From positions 4,183,501 to 4,247,500 of the forward strand of contig CATNEN010000037.1 in NCBI GenBank assembly GCA_950097015.1: a stretch of 64,000 nucleotides of DNA, given 5' to 3'. Shown here piece after piece: positions 33,601 to 44,525 of this stretch. Position 1 is the stretch's first letter, and each line of letters opens with the position of its first letter. Both the position numbers and the translations under genes were made by a program. The stretch comes from Macrostomum hystrix (taxonomy: Eukaryota > Platyhelminthes > Macrostomidae). The notes beneath the pieces are model-generated. The model did not search any database. It saw nothing but the letters and a program-made list of their open reading frames with translations, and was not told the DNA's origin.

Positions 33601-36141
33601 TCCTTTGCGATGCTCTGAAATAATAAAGACTACAAAGTTGTGCGCCTGGTTTGACAGTTCGCACAATTACAAAGGAAGGGCAAAAAAAACACCTACAGAA
33701 ATCTGAATCGGCATTTTTCCGAGTGACTTCTCGCAGAATAACGACAGAAACGAGCCGCTATCACCAGTTAGATACACGGAATACGGTGCCTCCGACTAAA
33801 ATATAAAAATATTTGTAGACTAGTGAAATCAGCATCAGCAGCTAAAGAAATATTGACAAGGTGAGAAAATACTAGGAAACTGGAAGAGGGAAGACAATTT
33901 TACAAACTAATAGAACCGATCTGAAGATCAGGGAGAGTGGCTAAGGATCAGGGAGAGTAGCTGAAGATCAAGGAGAGTAGCTAAGGATCAGGGAGAGTGG
34001 CTAAGGATCAGGGAGAGTGGCTGAAGATCAGGGAGAGTGGCTGAAGATCAGGGAGAGTGGCTGAAGATCAGGGAGAGTGGCTGAAGATCAGGGAGAGTAG
34101 CTGAAGATCAGGGAGAGTGGCTGAAGATCAGGGAGAGTAGCTGAAGATCAGGGAGAGTGGCTGAAGATCAGGGAGAGTAGCTGAAGATCGGGGGGAGTGG
34201 CTGAAGAACAGGGAGAGTGGCTGAAGATCAGGGAGAGTGGCTGATGATTAGGTAGAGTGGCTAAGGATCAGGGAGAGTAGCTGAAGATCAGGGAGAGTGG
34301 CTGAAGATCAGGGAGAGTGGCTGATGATTAGGTAGAGTGGCTAAGGATCAGGGAGAGTAGCTGAAGATCAGGGAGAGTGGCTGATGATTAGGTAGAGTGG
34401 CTAAGGATCAGGTAGAGTGGCTAAGGATCAGGGAGAGAGGGAAACGTATGGGCAATAAATCAATGAAGTCATTACTAACCAGGTTTACCTGGGGCTCCAT
34501 ATCAACAATGAGCTTCAGCCGCACATCCTGAGTCAGCAGCCGGAACATGCGGACGGTGAGCTGGTCGAAGTGGGCAGCGCCATCTCTGGGCGCAAGGAAG
34601 GCCAGGCGGCACAGGACGGCGTGGGCGGGAATGCCCTCGGCGAAGCGTCGACGCAGGTAGCACAGGCTGGTCAGGGCGACCGTCAGAGTCTCGCCGTAGT
34701 CGACATCTTCAACCAGCAGCTGCAGCGTGTCAGCGCTGGCCGCAGCTACCCGGCGGACGATTCTCACCCGACGTGAGCCCAGCTCGGTGGCGGCCTCGCA
34801 CAACTGGCCGGGCCTGGCGTGCACCTCCGCCATTGGCTGGCCGGGCTCGCTCGAGTCCATCTCCTCCATGAGCTTGTCCAGCCGGTTCGACACCTCGCCG
34901 TAGGGGATCACGAAGAAGCGGCCGGGCCCGGAGTTCGAGGCGGGCGGCACCAGGACTTCGTACTGGTTTAGAGCCACGAGTCGGTCGCTGGATTGGCTGC
35001 CTCCCTCTGGCAGTCGAGGCCGACGCAGGCGCTCAACGGAAAGTCGGTAGCCGGGCGGCACGCAGTCCTCTGGGTAAGGCGGCGCGTTAGGGGCAAACGG
35101 CAGGCGCGTGCCGTACACGGATATGCGAAGATCCTCATCTACGGGATTTCTTATAAGTGCAATGCCAGGTAGACGACGCAGTAGGTCTAGCAGGTCGGTG
35201 CAGCCCAAGTCTGAGTACCTGGGCAGCTGGCAACCGAAACTGTGAAGGGGATATAGATAAAATAGCTTCTATAGTCGCAGCATAAATGGTTATAGCTAGT
35301 TCTAACTAAAATCGATGGGCCCATAAAAGGCAAAGACCCGTATGATATAAATAAGCTAAAAGGATCAAATACCTTATTTACCTTTCTAGTCATAGTTCTG
35401 ACTAGAAAATAGAAAAATTTAATACAAGAATATTATGTGTAATCGACGCAGAGAAATACCCAGACCGGGTTTGCTAAAGGTTATACAATCACGGTAACTG
35501 GCTCTCATGCTGTTTCAAATAATTACTCTGAGTACGCACCTCTCCCTGTACTTCTCTGGCAGCAGCAGGACTGGAAGGCCGGCGAAGTTGTGGGCCAGGC
35601 AGAGCAGCCGCCGCTTCACTTCAGCCGGCACGCTGAGCGGTCGCTTCTGCGCCGCCGCGCCAGATTTGACGGAGCTGCTGCACTCGGCCTTGACCTGGGC
35701 CGCAACCCGCAGGCAGCGATTGGAGTCAAAGGCCAGGCGGCCTGACTGCACCAGCCTGACTGCGAGCTCCTCAGCCGACGGGCAATTGAAGAGCTCCAGC
35801 GGCAGCGGTCGGTTAAAAAAGCAGGCGAAGGAGTCGACTAGGTCAGCGGGAGTCAGCGGCTGCATTAAGTTCTCAGCGGCCACCCGCACAAGCTCCACTA
35901 CGGCATCGGTGGCCGCCGCCCGGTCCGCTGCCCTCCTGCGCTCCTGCTCCAGTTGAAGCTCCCGATTGCGCTGAAGCTGCAGTTCCAGTTCGCGCTCCCG
36001 TTTGAGTTGTCGATCTCGCTCCAGCTTTTGCTCTCGCTGCCTATCAGTGTCCAGCTTCTCCAACTCCTTTCTAACAGCTCCCCATTGAAACTGGCTCTGT
36101 CGTTCTGCTTCAGGTTTAGCCAGTACTTGACTTCTTTTCAT
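30603..36141 (-). CDS. LOTUS-Tudor protein B (TDRD5-like)
   Basis: Exons: 35540-36141, 34489-35239, 33697-33795, 33216-33311, 32573-32656, 31769-31858, 31321-31575 and 30603-31111. Domains: Glu/Arg-rich helix, LOTUS (LTPADLVDSFACFFNRPLPL), a second LOTUS across the first junction (ending FGCQLPRYSDLGCTDL), Tudor (VEDVDYGETLTV) and a conserved C-terminus (VRADLASI..QLQQYCMQ). The ending is Gln-rich. Unlike gene A there is no N-terminal LOTUS exon; the ATG lies 9 bases after an acceptor (TTTTTATTCAG). Three consecutive acidic exons (DSKDFLLDD..) of 96, 84 and 90 bases are copies of one another. Phases agree from the first of these to the stop. The junction 33697 to 33311 needs either the donor GTGTTT four bases later or an unseen exon. 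A germ-granule, piRNA-related role is inferred from the family. Confidence 0.85.
32110..32366 (-). mobile_element. tRNA-derived SINE, family C, copy 1 (intron of gene B)
   Basis: On the minus strand the head reads GTCGTCTAGTGGTTAAAGAG (A box) and GGTTCGGGGTTCGATTCCC (B box), followed by a body with GTCCATGGACTGAACAG. It lies between two copies of the tripled exon. Confidence 0.8.
32875..33128 (-). mobile_element. tRNA-derived SINE, family C, copy 2 (intron of gene B)
   Basis: Same order of head and body as copy 1, with a diverged tRNA head (CTTGTGGTTAGATATCAGAC and GGGAGTTCGATTCTCG). It sits at the same place relative to the next exon copy, so it may have been duplicated together with the exon. 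Confidence 0.8.
33915..34432. repeat. 20-bp minisatellite in an intron of gene B, about 26 copies
   Basis: The unit is GATCAGGGAGAGTGGCTGAA with TAGCTAAG and GATTAGGTAG variants, in the intron 33796-34488. Confidence 0.95.
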
Positions 36142-37329
36142 TCTTCAGAGCTGAATAAAAAGAAAGTTTTTTTATAGTTTTTTGATTAATATTCCAACTA
36201 ATTAATTTAACAGGTTGTTCAACCAAACGCATAAATACATGAAAATAGTGTCTTAATTTTACCTCTAACTTAACAAATAATGCTTGTTTTGCTTTCCTTA
36301 CTTTCTAAACTAGATTAAATATATTTTTTGGGATTTAATATGCACTGAAGTTTATAAAAATTGCTTTATAATAGACTAAATTAAATACATTTAGCCACTA
36401 GTTAACTACTTTAACTAAATATATAATATTTTACTTCTTTCTTACTTCTCTATTGTTGCTTTTTGTGCTTACCATTTGAGTCTTAGTGATTACAGTTAAT
36501 ATAAATGTCAACATAAAAAGTTGCACAATTATTAAATGCTCTTTGAAAAAATATAATTCCTAAATAACTTTTTATGAGCTGGGTCAGAAATGGCAGTTAT
36601 TATGGAAACTTGTACAATTGAGCCATTTCAACTAACAAGTTTTTATACAGACAACAGTTGTTTTATTTCCTTTTTATTATAGAAAAAATTGTGGAATGAT
36701 ATATATTGATGCCAGTTCTGGTTAAATCTTAATGATCTATAAAATTAAGTACCTAAAAATGGATCTAGGAAATATTTTGTAGAATTAGCATATTTGATAA
36801 ATGCAAGTCATGTCCAATATATCTTTATCATATCACTTACAAGACAAACTTATTTAACATATTTTACATTATCACTTTTTGGGCTAATTCACTTTGATTT
36901 GATTATTGTAACATTGCATATTGACCTTTTTAGAATAGTTTTCTATATTGAAAAGTACAATATTCACAAGTTGAACCAGCAAAACTTTTTACAAAAAACA
37001 TTTGAAATAACTTTTAGTATACAAACAGGGACTTCTTAAATTACCAGGATGAAATTCTAATCAAAGCATGAAAAATTTCTTATGTGGCTTGCTTTTTTAG
37101 CTGACTATGGTTCATGTTTTCTTTTCAACTTTGCTAGAGCTACCAAGCAAGTTGGCTGACATAGCTAATCAGTCTTCAAATTAATATGTCTCTGATATAT
37201 ATTTTTCTCAACTAGCTTCATAATTAATGACACGAAAATTCAGCATTGCTGGCTACAGTGCACACTATGCTAAGGAGGATAGCGTGGCATAACTTGTTCT
37301 GTTTTCTCAAATCTTTCAGCACCTCAGCA
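36142..37329. other. AT-rich DNA upstream of gene B
   Basis: I looked for a LOTUS exon equivalent to exon 1 of gene A and saw none. The first bases hold the acceptor TTTTTATTCAG used before the ATG. Confidence 0.5.
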
Positions 37330-37900
37330 AAATTGTGTCCTGATATTCAATGAAACATATGTGCAGCCTTCCATTTGGTATTGATGCAAGCATCTGATGG
37401 GGCATGCTGTTAATGATGCTAGCCAGATAGAAAAAACAGTGCTACCTATCATGGTGAAGCCTCTTCTTGGTGGAAAGCCCTTTGTCATCCAATTGTTCCC
37501 TGTTTTTCTTCTGACTGCTTGATTTCTTTGACTGTAGCTAAGCCACTGCCATCAACAAGCAAAGCAGCTGTGTCATTGCACTGGTTTGGGACAACCAACC
37601 AGTGAATTGCAAGTGCTTATCAATATTTCATGACAGCCTAAAAAACAAAACTTGGGTCAGCAGAGATGCCTCATATGAGTCTATACTCTACATGATTATA
37701 ATGATTCTGTGCATCTTTTGAAGTGTCTCAGAAACAATTGGCAGACAGAAAAAGATGGAACTCTCATATTCTATCTGCCAAACTATGACTAAATTGAATC
37801 AGCAAAGTAGAATGACTTGATTAGAATTTACAAACTTAGAGAAAACCATACTAAAAAGATCCAGCTAGACATTCAAAGCTTGCTACCCATCAAAAAATCA
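37330..37900 (+). pseudogene. Decayed Ty3/gypsy-like retrotransposon pol fragment
   Basis: Broken plus-strand frames contain CSLPFGIDAS, like the reverse transcriptase LPFGI..AP motif. About 90 bases later they contain ASQIEK and LLGGKPFVIQ, like the RNase H region (SQIEKE..L.GKPFVIQTDHKPL). Stops and frameshifts are frequent. No long terminal repeats were seen. Confidence 0.45.
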
Positions 37901-40336
37901 GAAGTCAAAAGTAAGTCTTGCTCTGTAGGTATTAATTGAAAAAGTTGCAGCTGCTGTGCTGAAGTATGACAGTCATTTTGAAACCACAACTTTGTTGAGT
38001 GTCATAAAGCTAGGGCCAATAGAACATTGTAAATTACCAAAATCCTGGTCTACACATCCAGTTCAATGATCCTAGTAGGCGACCAATTTTAATTATATAT
38101 TGACACATTTAATTATATACTGCATTATGTATAATTGCTAATAGCTGCTTATTGTTTATGAAAAAACTGAAAACTGTGAGAACAAAACAAAGGATATATA
38201 ATGAATTCATTATGAGCAGTCATAATGAATAGGCCTAGACAGTCTAGACTCAATGAATAGACGCTCAATTATAAATAGACTCTATTATGTCATAAAGTTT
38301 ATGACATCAACTTAGCCAAGCTGAGTAAATGGATTTGGGATTTATTATGAAAGGAATTCCCTGACATCACATCATTAGCTAGCTTGTCAATGCTAGGCCT
38401 ATTGCTAGCCAGTATATCAAAAACAGCCAAAAAAGTGTTTATAATTAAGTCGAGGTAGGAGTATTAGGCCCCTACTATTAGGAGGTGGTGCGTCGTTAAT
38501 TAAATTAGAGATAAGGATGCACGTAAAAAATACCACTACAAATAAAAATAATAATTTAATAAACTACAACATATTCGATAATATAGTTTTTGACTATTTA
38601 TATTATGCTCTCATCGCTTCGGATCACGATGTTAAACATATCGTCGAAAATAAAAAATCATTGACATTGAAACAACCGCGTATTGGTCAAACTATTTTTT
38701 AGCAAGCGCTTACAAAAAAATTGTACTTTTATTTCTTAGGTTTATTTATTTGATACGAATGGAACATTACTTTTTTATTTAACAGTTCAATACAACTGAC
38801 GAACATGATTTTTCAAAGACTCTAATGTACATACTGTGATGCACCAAAAATATGTTAATCATGGACCACTGTACACCTAGTATTAACTATATAACTAATA
38901 ACTAAGTTCTGCTACAGTGTTCTAAACGCCTGCTACTAGGCGTTTCTGGATTTCTAGGTAAGATTGTTTCTAGATATAGAAATAGCATAATCATATTATC
39001 CTATGTTAAATTTCTGCAGAATATTGAAATTAATAAAAATCGCGCTAGAAAAAACCAGAATTCGATTGTCTGGTATTTATCTACTTTAGATAAAAAGTAT
39101 ATTTTTATCTACTACTTTTTATCTACTGTTTGATTCTCTAGAGTAATAAGGCAAATGTTCCGGTGTGAATTTTGTTAAAACAAAACTAACGATTTTGTTT
39201 TTATGCTGTTAGGGTAAAATTTATAAATATAGGTTTTATATTATTTAAAATATGTACGACATTATTTAGGTTAATCTTCATGTAATGTTTATTGTATCTA
39301 AGCAATTTTAGGAGTAAAAATTTTAACGAGGAGTATTCAATCCAAAATTTACCCTTTTTTATTCGTGATGTGCAAGCATTGTTTACTATTTTTGCATCCC
39401 ACTAACGGCTGCGGAAACTCTTTATCATTATTTTTCATAGCTTGAAAATTGATATTCTAACAGATTTTAACGTTTTCTAAAGAGAAACATGTCAGTTCAA
39501 TGGTATTCGTATAACTTTTCTTAGAGCTCGCTTTGTCATATGGCACGTAAAATCGTTCGTTAATTGTATAATTTTTTAATCCGACTCATTTATATTTTTC
39601 AAATAGTACAAAACCATTGAATAATATTCCATATTTGTGAAAGATTTTTTTCGTACGAATCAGATTCGTAGATTCATTATGATTGTTTTAAAGTTATCCA
39701 GTTTTGTTTTCTTTGCGTCCTCTTTTGTTTAACGAAGGTTTTGTTCACCAACTAAATTTAAAGCTCAAAATTACACATGGAGTGTAGAAGTTTACGCTAA
39801 TAGTCTGTGTAATGTATAAATAGCAGACGATTAAAATGATCATGTGAATATATTTGACAATTATATGTATGTGTGTACAAGACTGTTTTGAGCTGAACTT
39901 ATGACTCGTTTGATATTTTCTGTGAATACAGACTGAAAATCTGGTTTTGCAATATTTACTGTATAGCTAAAGTCTCACTTGGCTTGTTACTATGCTATCT
40001 GCCACTGTATATGAACAAACGGGATTGATTGCCTACAGAAAATTTTCTTTGCTTGTATAATTGAATTTCACAAATTTGTCGCACTTTTGTGATGTGAAAT
40101 TAGGTGATGGCACATGTCTCCTAATTATTGTGATTTAGAATAGTCCGACGCCCCACGCATTAAATTATGAGAATCAGACAGTAAATAAGAAGTACGTACT
40201 AACACTAACAGCTTATATATTCGGTCTAACTATATTTTTACTTCGAGTATCATGTTTCCACAGCTTGCCTCATTTCTTCACTCAGTAAAAATTCGAATTA
40301 GATGTATAAAAAATTTACGGACTAACAATTCCCATC
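37901..40336. other. Gene-free AT-rich DNA
   Basis: No gene, RNA or tandem repeat was recognised in this 2.4-kb stretch. Confidence 0.5.
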
Positions 40337-40350
40337 ATTTTATCCCTCAG
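40337..40350 (+). promoter_or_regulatory. 3' splice acceptor upstream of the ZDHHC24-like gene
   Basis: CATTTTATCCCTCAG ends at 40350, 66 bases before the ATG. It is a candidate trans-splice site or 5' UTR intron end. Confidence 0.45.
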
Positions 40351-40416
40351 CTGAAAGTACACCCAAGCACTGAAAACACTGATCTACTGTTGCACGTGTC
40401 TTTCTAAGAGTAAAAA

Positions 40417-41370
40417 ATGGCTAAGCCACAATCTGGCGAGTCGTTAGAATCGCAGGGCACCGCCGTTGCCGGTGGCGGCCTGACGGACTCCTGGAAGCAG
40501 CACATGAAAAGCCGCAGCTTCGCACCTGAGCCGTATCACCTGCACCGGCTGGCTGTTCTTGCCTACTTCTACTGCCTCCTAGCCGTTCCCGCTGTATTTG
40601 TGGTCCGCGTTTTACCCGGACTTTTTCTGTCCGAGGAAGCCTGGTGGCTCGCCATCCTGACTGCCGGATTCTTTGTCGTCGAAAATTTTCTTAACTACCG
40701 GGCATGCCTACTGGGTCACCACGATTGCAACATTGTGCACTGCTTCCATTGCCAGCGCACCAACCCGGATGTGCTGGCCTGGCAGCGGAGGGGGCCATCC
40801 GAGCGAGAGGCCGGCCACCGCTGCCTCGCCTGCCAGACCGAGTCGCCGCCCCGATCGCGACACTGCCGCCTGTGCAACCTGTGCGTAATGCGGCGGCACT
40901 TTCACTGCTACCTACTCTGCTGCTGCATCGGCCACCGGACCCACGGTCACTTCCTTGTCCTCTGCCTGTACAGCGTGCTCGGCCTCAGCGCTGGCTCATT
41001 TGCCTTCGCCATCTACACGGTGAAGTTTGGCGATTGGTCCTGCCTGCTGCTGCCTGTGGCCCTGGCCAGCTGGGCTGTCGGCTCCGTCGACGTCGCCCTG
41101 CCGGTTGTCGTGTTCAGCCTGTACGCCCAGCTGGCCTGCCTGTGCGCAGCGGCAATCTACGGCTGCCTGCAGCTGCTGCTGCTGTTGCGCAATCAGACGC
41201 CAAGTGAGATGGCCGCGCTGGATCGGCACTACAGGTTGGATAGTTGCTATGACAACCTGCGCGTCTCGCTCGGCTCTGCCAGGGCTTGGCCGCTGCTGCT
41301 GCTGTATCCGGTGCGACTGCGGCCAGACTCAGATGGCTGCAGCTGGCAGCTCAGATCCAAGCGAAGCTGA
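40417..41370 (+). CDS. ZDHHC24-like protein with a degenerate DHHC motif
   Basis: A single exon encodes 317 aa. Hydrophobic segments are at about residues 46-70 and 74-92, with more after the Cys-rich domain. The domain has the spaced Cys/His pattern (HRCLACQTESPPRSRHCRLC and CNLCVMRR), then HFHC at residues 161-164 where the family has DHHC. In structurally characterised DHHC enzymes the Asp and first His support the acyl-accepting Cys and the second His binds zinc. Here Asp is His161, the first His is Phe162, and His163 and Cys164 remain. The C-terminal part (LLLLLRNQTPSEM..HYRLD) resembles ZDHHC24. The family S-acylates proteins at Golgi, ER or plasma membranes, but this member is probably weak or inactive. 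The start is the first ATG after an acceptor. Confidence 0.88.
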   Translation: MAKPQSGESLESQGTAVAGGGLTDSWKQHMKSRSFAPEPYHLHRLAVLAYFYCLLAVPAVFVVRVLPGLFLSEEAWWLAILTAGFFVVENFLNYRACLLGHHDCNIVHCFHCQRTNPDVLAWQRRGPSEREAGHRCLACQTESPPRSRHCRLCNLCVMRRHFHCYLLCCCIGHRTHGHFLVLCLYSVLGLSAGSFAFAIYTVKFGDWSCLLLPVALASWAVGSVDVALPVVVFSLYAQLACLCAAAIYGCLQLLLLLRNQTPSEMAALDRHYRLDSCYDNLRVSLGSARAWPLLLLYPVRLRPDSDGCSWQLRSKRS

Positions 41371-41684
41371 TGCAACGGCTTCGGTGCGCCACGTAAACGC
41401 AGCTGGAACTGCAGGACTGCCAGGCTGGTCTTCACAGCTGCTCGCTTCGCATACTTTAATTAGATTTGCAATTTGAATTCCTCTCATGTTGTTTCGGTGG
41501 AGAAGAACATTTTTCAGCCCGTTGTTAAACTACGAGGAACATCGGGGGCTTGTGGACCAGTTTTATTAGTGTTTCGGACTGCTGACCAATAGAAGTAGTT
41601 TTTGTCCTAGAGCAAAGTACGCAATACTCTAGTGCATTAGTTCACCCAGCTTAAAAATCAGCAATCAGTTGGGGTAGAAATTAA

Positions 41685-41760
41685 AGCGGGTGTGGCGGCC
41701 TCCTCAGTCCACGGACTGAACAGCTGTACACAGGTTTTGGAGCACCGCCCAATTTCTGTG
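41685..41760 (+). mobile_element. Partial SINE, family C
   Basis: GTGTGGCGGCCTCCTCAGTC and CACGGACTGAACAG match the body of the two family C copies at 32.1 and 32.9 kb in the opposite orientation. The tRNA head is missing. Confidence 0.55.
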
Positions 41761-41992
41761 GCTGTGCGACGAGCTATACACCTGCTAGGTATCATTTCTA
41801 TCTATTGTATAGCAAAAGGTTTTTTAGTGATTTCGACTTGATTTTCTGATATTAAGCTTTCCTCATTTCTAATTGTAACTTATTTGTTTGTCTAGTCGCT
41901 TTTTTAATACCGATTTTAGAACACATTTTGTGCTTTTTTTCTAGTCAAAATTAGATTTTTCACTTTTGATGCTTTTTCCGTCACTTTTTCCA

Positions 41993-41998
41993 ATAAAC
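41993..41998 (+). terminator. Poly(A) signal, possibly of the ZDHHC24-like gene
   Basis: AATAAA about 620 bases after the stop codon. Confidence 0.35.
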
Positions 41999-43543
41999 TT
42001 CTTGCCTGTCATGTTCAGTAAAATTGTATGCTTTACTATCATCGATAAGAAACTCATTTAGCACCGATTTGGGATTTTAACTTCACGTTCCAAAAGTGAA
42101 ATTACCCTTTTATGCAACCATCTTGAATGTCAGAAAAATACAAGAAATGTAAGACTTTAAACATTTCCTACAGCTTTTTCAACTGCAGCTATTTGTAAAA
42201 GCTTAGAAATTTCTGAGACATCACAAAAGTGCAATGCTTGGCTTGTCTTTAAATTTTTGAAACACCGAGCGTACTTTTAAAAGCACAGCTCTGAGGATAT
42301 TTGTTGAAACTTTATGTACTTTAGTTGGCATTCCTTGTTGGATAGGAACATGCATAGGAACAAAACTATCATTAGCTCACAAATCTGATGATTGCTAGTT
42401 TTATTTACTTTTAATTACTAATTGTATATGTCCGTAGAATAATTCTCTTATTATAAATAGAATCGTTGCAGGAATCGAAGCTACGAGGGGCAGAATCGAA
42501 TTTAGAAACGTAGATCGTTCCTAAACGATAGTTAGAGTATGAGGCAGTGTAAAATTAGGTTTTCTTTATAATTTTGAATTCCCGCAATTTTTCCTCATGC
42601 GCTAGCTAAATATCACGCCGAGCTCTTTGTGCGTTATATTACTCTTAAAGTAGAAACATGCACCCACCCCAATTTCTTTGTGTATATATAGAGAGAAAAT
42701 AAATGCGATCTTTACCTTGCCTCACCCTGGCCTCACCCTTGCCTCACCCTTGCGCACCTTGCTTAACAGTCCGCTACCTGTTTGACCTCCTTTACGTTCT
42801 ATACGTTCTCAACGTTTAGCTCTACATTCGATACAACGAAATATAAGCGATTCCACTTCCAACCTCTATTCCAGTTTCGCTATTAAATAGACCGAGTTTC
42901 TGAGTTATTTTCCTAATAAAAGGAAAACAGTTAAAGATACCTTTGCCTTCCCAACCCTCTCCCAAAGATCTCTCGTCGGCCTTCTTTACCAAAACCCACC
43001 CTATTATATGATCCCTTTGAAATCCCAATATACCGTCCTAAAATCCCGTCCAAAAGTCCACCTGAAGTCTATCCACCTAAAAGTTCCCTAAATACCCCCT
43101 GAAGTCCCTAAAACTCCGCCTTTATCCCTCATGAGACTGTACTAATCCCGGACCCCATAGAGGAAAGTAAGTGAAAGCGCGAAGGTCGTTCACCAGGCAA
43201 CTTTAATCCATCCTGATACGCCCCACGGACTGTGTGCCCCAGATCAGTGACCTTAGCCCTCGTGCCAGCAGCAGTAAATTCCGCTCCCATTGTTAGTAGC
43301 TAGTGTCTTGCCGCTCGGGCATTAGCGCTACCTTAGGTATAACCCGAACAGCGTGGAAAATACCTACTCTCACCCTCATAAATTACGCTACCATCCCCCC
43401 AAATACTCAGCTCACCAATCCCAAATCCAACAAATAGAGAGAGAGCTGAGGGGTCTGCTACTAGTAGTTAGTTAGCAATCATAGTTAGAATCGAAGCAAG
43501 AATCGTTGCTGGAACCGTAGTCAAGAATGATTTCCAAGAATGA

Positions 43544-43549
43544 TTTATT
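43544..43549 (-). terminator. Poly(A) signal touching the SelW-like stop codon
   Basis: TTTATT on the plus strand is AATAAA on the minus strand, only two bases beyond the TAG at 43552-43554. The 3' UTR would be very short. Confidence 0.55.
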
Positions 43550-43551
43550 CG

Positions 43552-43911
43552 CTATTTTTTTGTGTTTGCCAGACTATTGGCAACCGGTTCACATGTGAGT
43601 ATCGGCTTGCCATCCAGTGTGTCAAGAATGGCGTTGATGATGCTGCGAAGGCTCGGATTGGCCCTGGTGTTCAGGCGAGAGAACACTAGCTTGTGCTGCA
43701 GTCGGATTTCAAAGGATCTGTACCGGCCAGCCAGGCCCGTCACCAGCACCGACTTGTACTTTTCACTGTGGGCCAGTCGCTCGTAGATTTCTCTGCGCAG
43801 CTGCAGAAACTGGGGCCGGCCAATGTAGCGATCGTATTCCACTGTCACAATCAGCTGGATTGGGCCATTGTCCAGGTAATTCCTGACCAATGCTGTTCTC
43901 CTCCCGGTCAC
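43552..43911 (-). CDS. SelW/MIEN1-like (Rdx family) protein without CxxC, 5' end unclear
   Basis: The frame from GPIQLIVTVEY through RRYRSFEIRL-type strands to the KLVFSRLN and IINAILDTLDGKP segments follows the thioredoxin-like Rdx family (MIEN1: VEYCEPCGF, AFEIEI, LVFSKL, DLIEAI). The redox motif is gone: where the family has Cys-x-x-Cys/Sec followed by Gly, this protein has Asp-Arg-Tyr-Ile-Gly. No in-frame ATG precedes the domain; the leftmost codon in frame is GTG. An ATG-started, Ser/Asp-rich frame (from 43999, MNPVEESAMDNKRLSQ) overlaps in a different frame and would make a plausible N-terminus. A frameshift, an upstream exon or an assembly error could each explain this. Function cannot be assigned; redox activity is unlikely. 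Confidence 0.6.
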   Translation of the reverse strand: MTGRRTALVRNYLDNGPIQLIVTVEYDRYIGRPQFLQLRREIYERLAHSEKYKSVLVTGLAGRYRSFEIRLQHKLVFSRLNTRANPSLRSIINAILDTLDGKPILTCEPVANSLANTKK

Positions 43912-44164
43912 TGGTGGAACTGTCCGAGTTGAATGGGCCTGCTGTTGCTGTTTGGCTAAGCCTTTTATTGTCCATGGCTGACTCTTCTACAGGATTCATC
44001 TGCAGATTTCGTTTCTATAAACTGCGACAGACTTAACTTTAGAAGCTCTGACTGATCTGACTAAGTCTGACAAAGTTATTTTTTGTTTTTGCTTTTTGTA
44101 TATTTCTGGCTTCCCCCCAGGCCGCCGCAGATTCATCCCATTGGCTGTTGAATGCCATAGACAG

Positions 44165-44525
44165 TGCAGCGAAGATAATAATAATAATATATAATTGCAG
44201 GAGGGCTGCGGGCAATGGAACATTATTTGGTGACACCAGACCCGCAGCCAGCGAGGAAGCAATTCTGCCCATTCCGCTGACTCCAGAGCACACACTCACA
44301 CAGATACCGTACGCAGGCACACGCTCACACATCTGCCCTGACTTTCTCATCGTCAGGCAGTGTACACTCTCACTGTGCCTTGGAGGTTGGCCCTCAAGGG
44401 CGTAAATTGCACGACAAGCCTTCTCTCCGCGGCTGCGCCCCAAATAAATGTGGCCTCGCCGCGGAATCGTGCTCAGGGACCTTGGTGCGAGTGGCAATTA
44501 CGCGTTAATCGCTCTGCCACCAACT
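44165..44525 (-). mobile_element. tRNA-derived SINE, family A, copy 2
   Basis: On the minus strand the head reads GGTGGCAGAGCGATTAACGC and later GAGCACGATTCCGCGG. The body then shows GGGGCGCAGCCGCGGAGAGA and GACGATGAGAAAGTCAGGGC, and the tail is an ATT repeat at about 44175-44190. It matches copy 1 at 11940 and carries about 100 bases of extra sequence before the tail. Confidence 0.75.

Larger units (their letters stand above)
41371..43543. other. 3' flank of the ZDHHC24-like gene and gene-free DNA
   Basis: Holds a partial SINE C near 41690, a poly(A) signal at 41993, a single copy of the 24-bp satellite unit near 42457 and an imperfect one near 43486. A short CCTCACCCTTG repeat is near 42720. 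Nothing coding was recognised. Confidence 0.5.

Noticed and set aside
43763-43999. Separate gene from the ATG-started Ser-rich frame
   Set aside because: It overlaps the SelW-like domain in another frame and loses any plausible composition after about 50 residues; better seen as the possible N-terminus of that gene.
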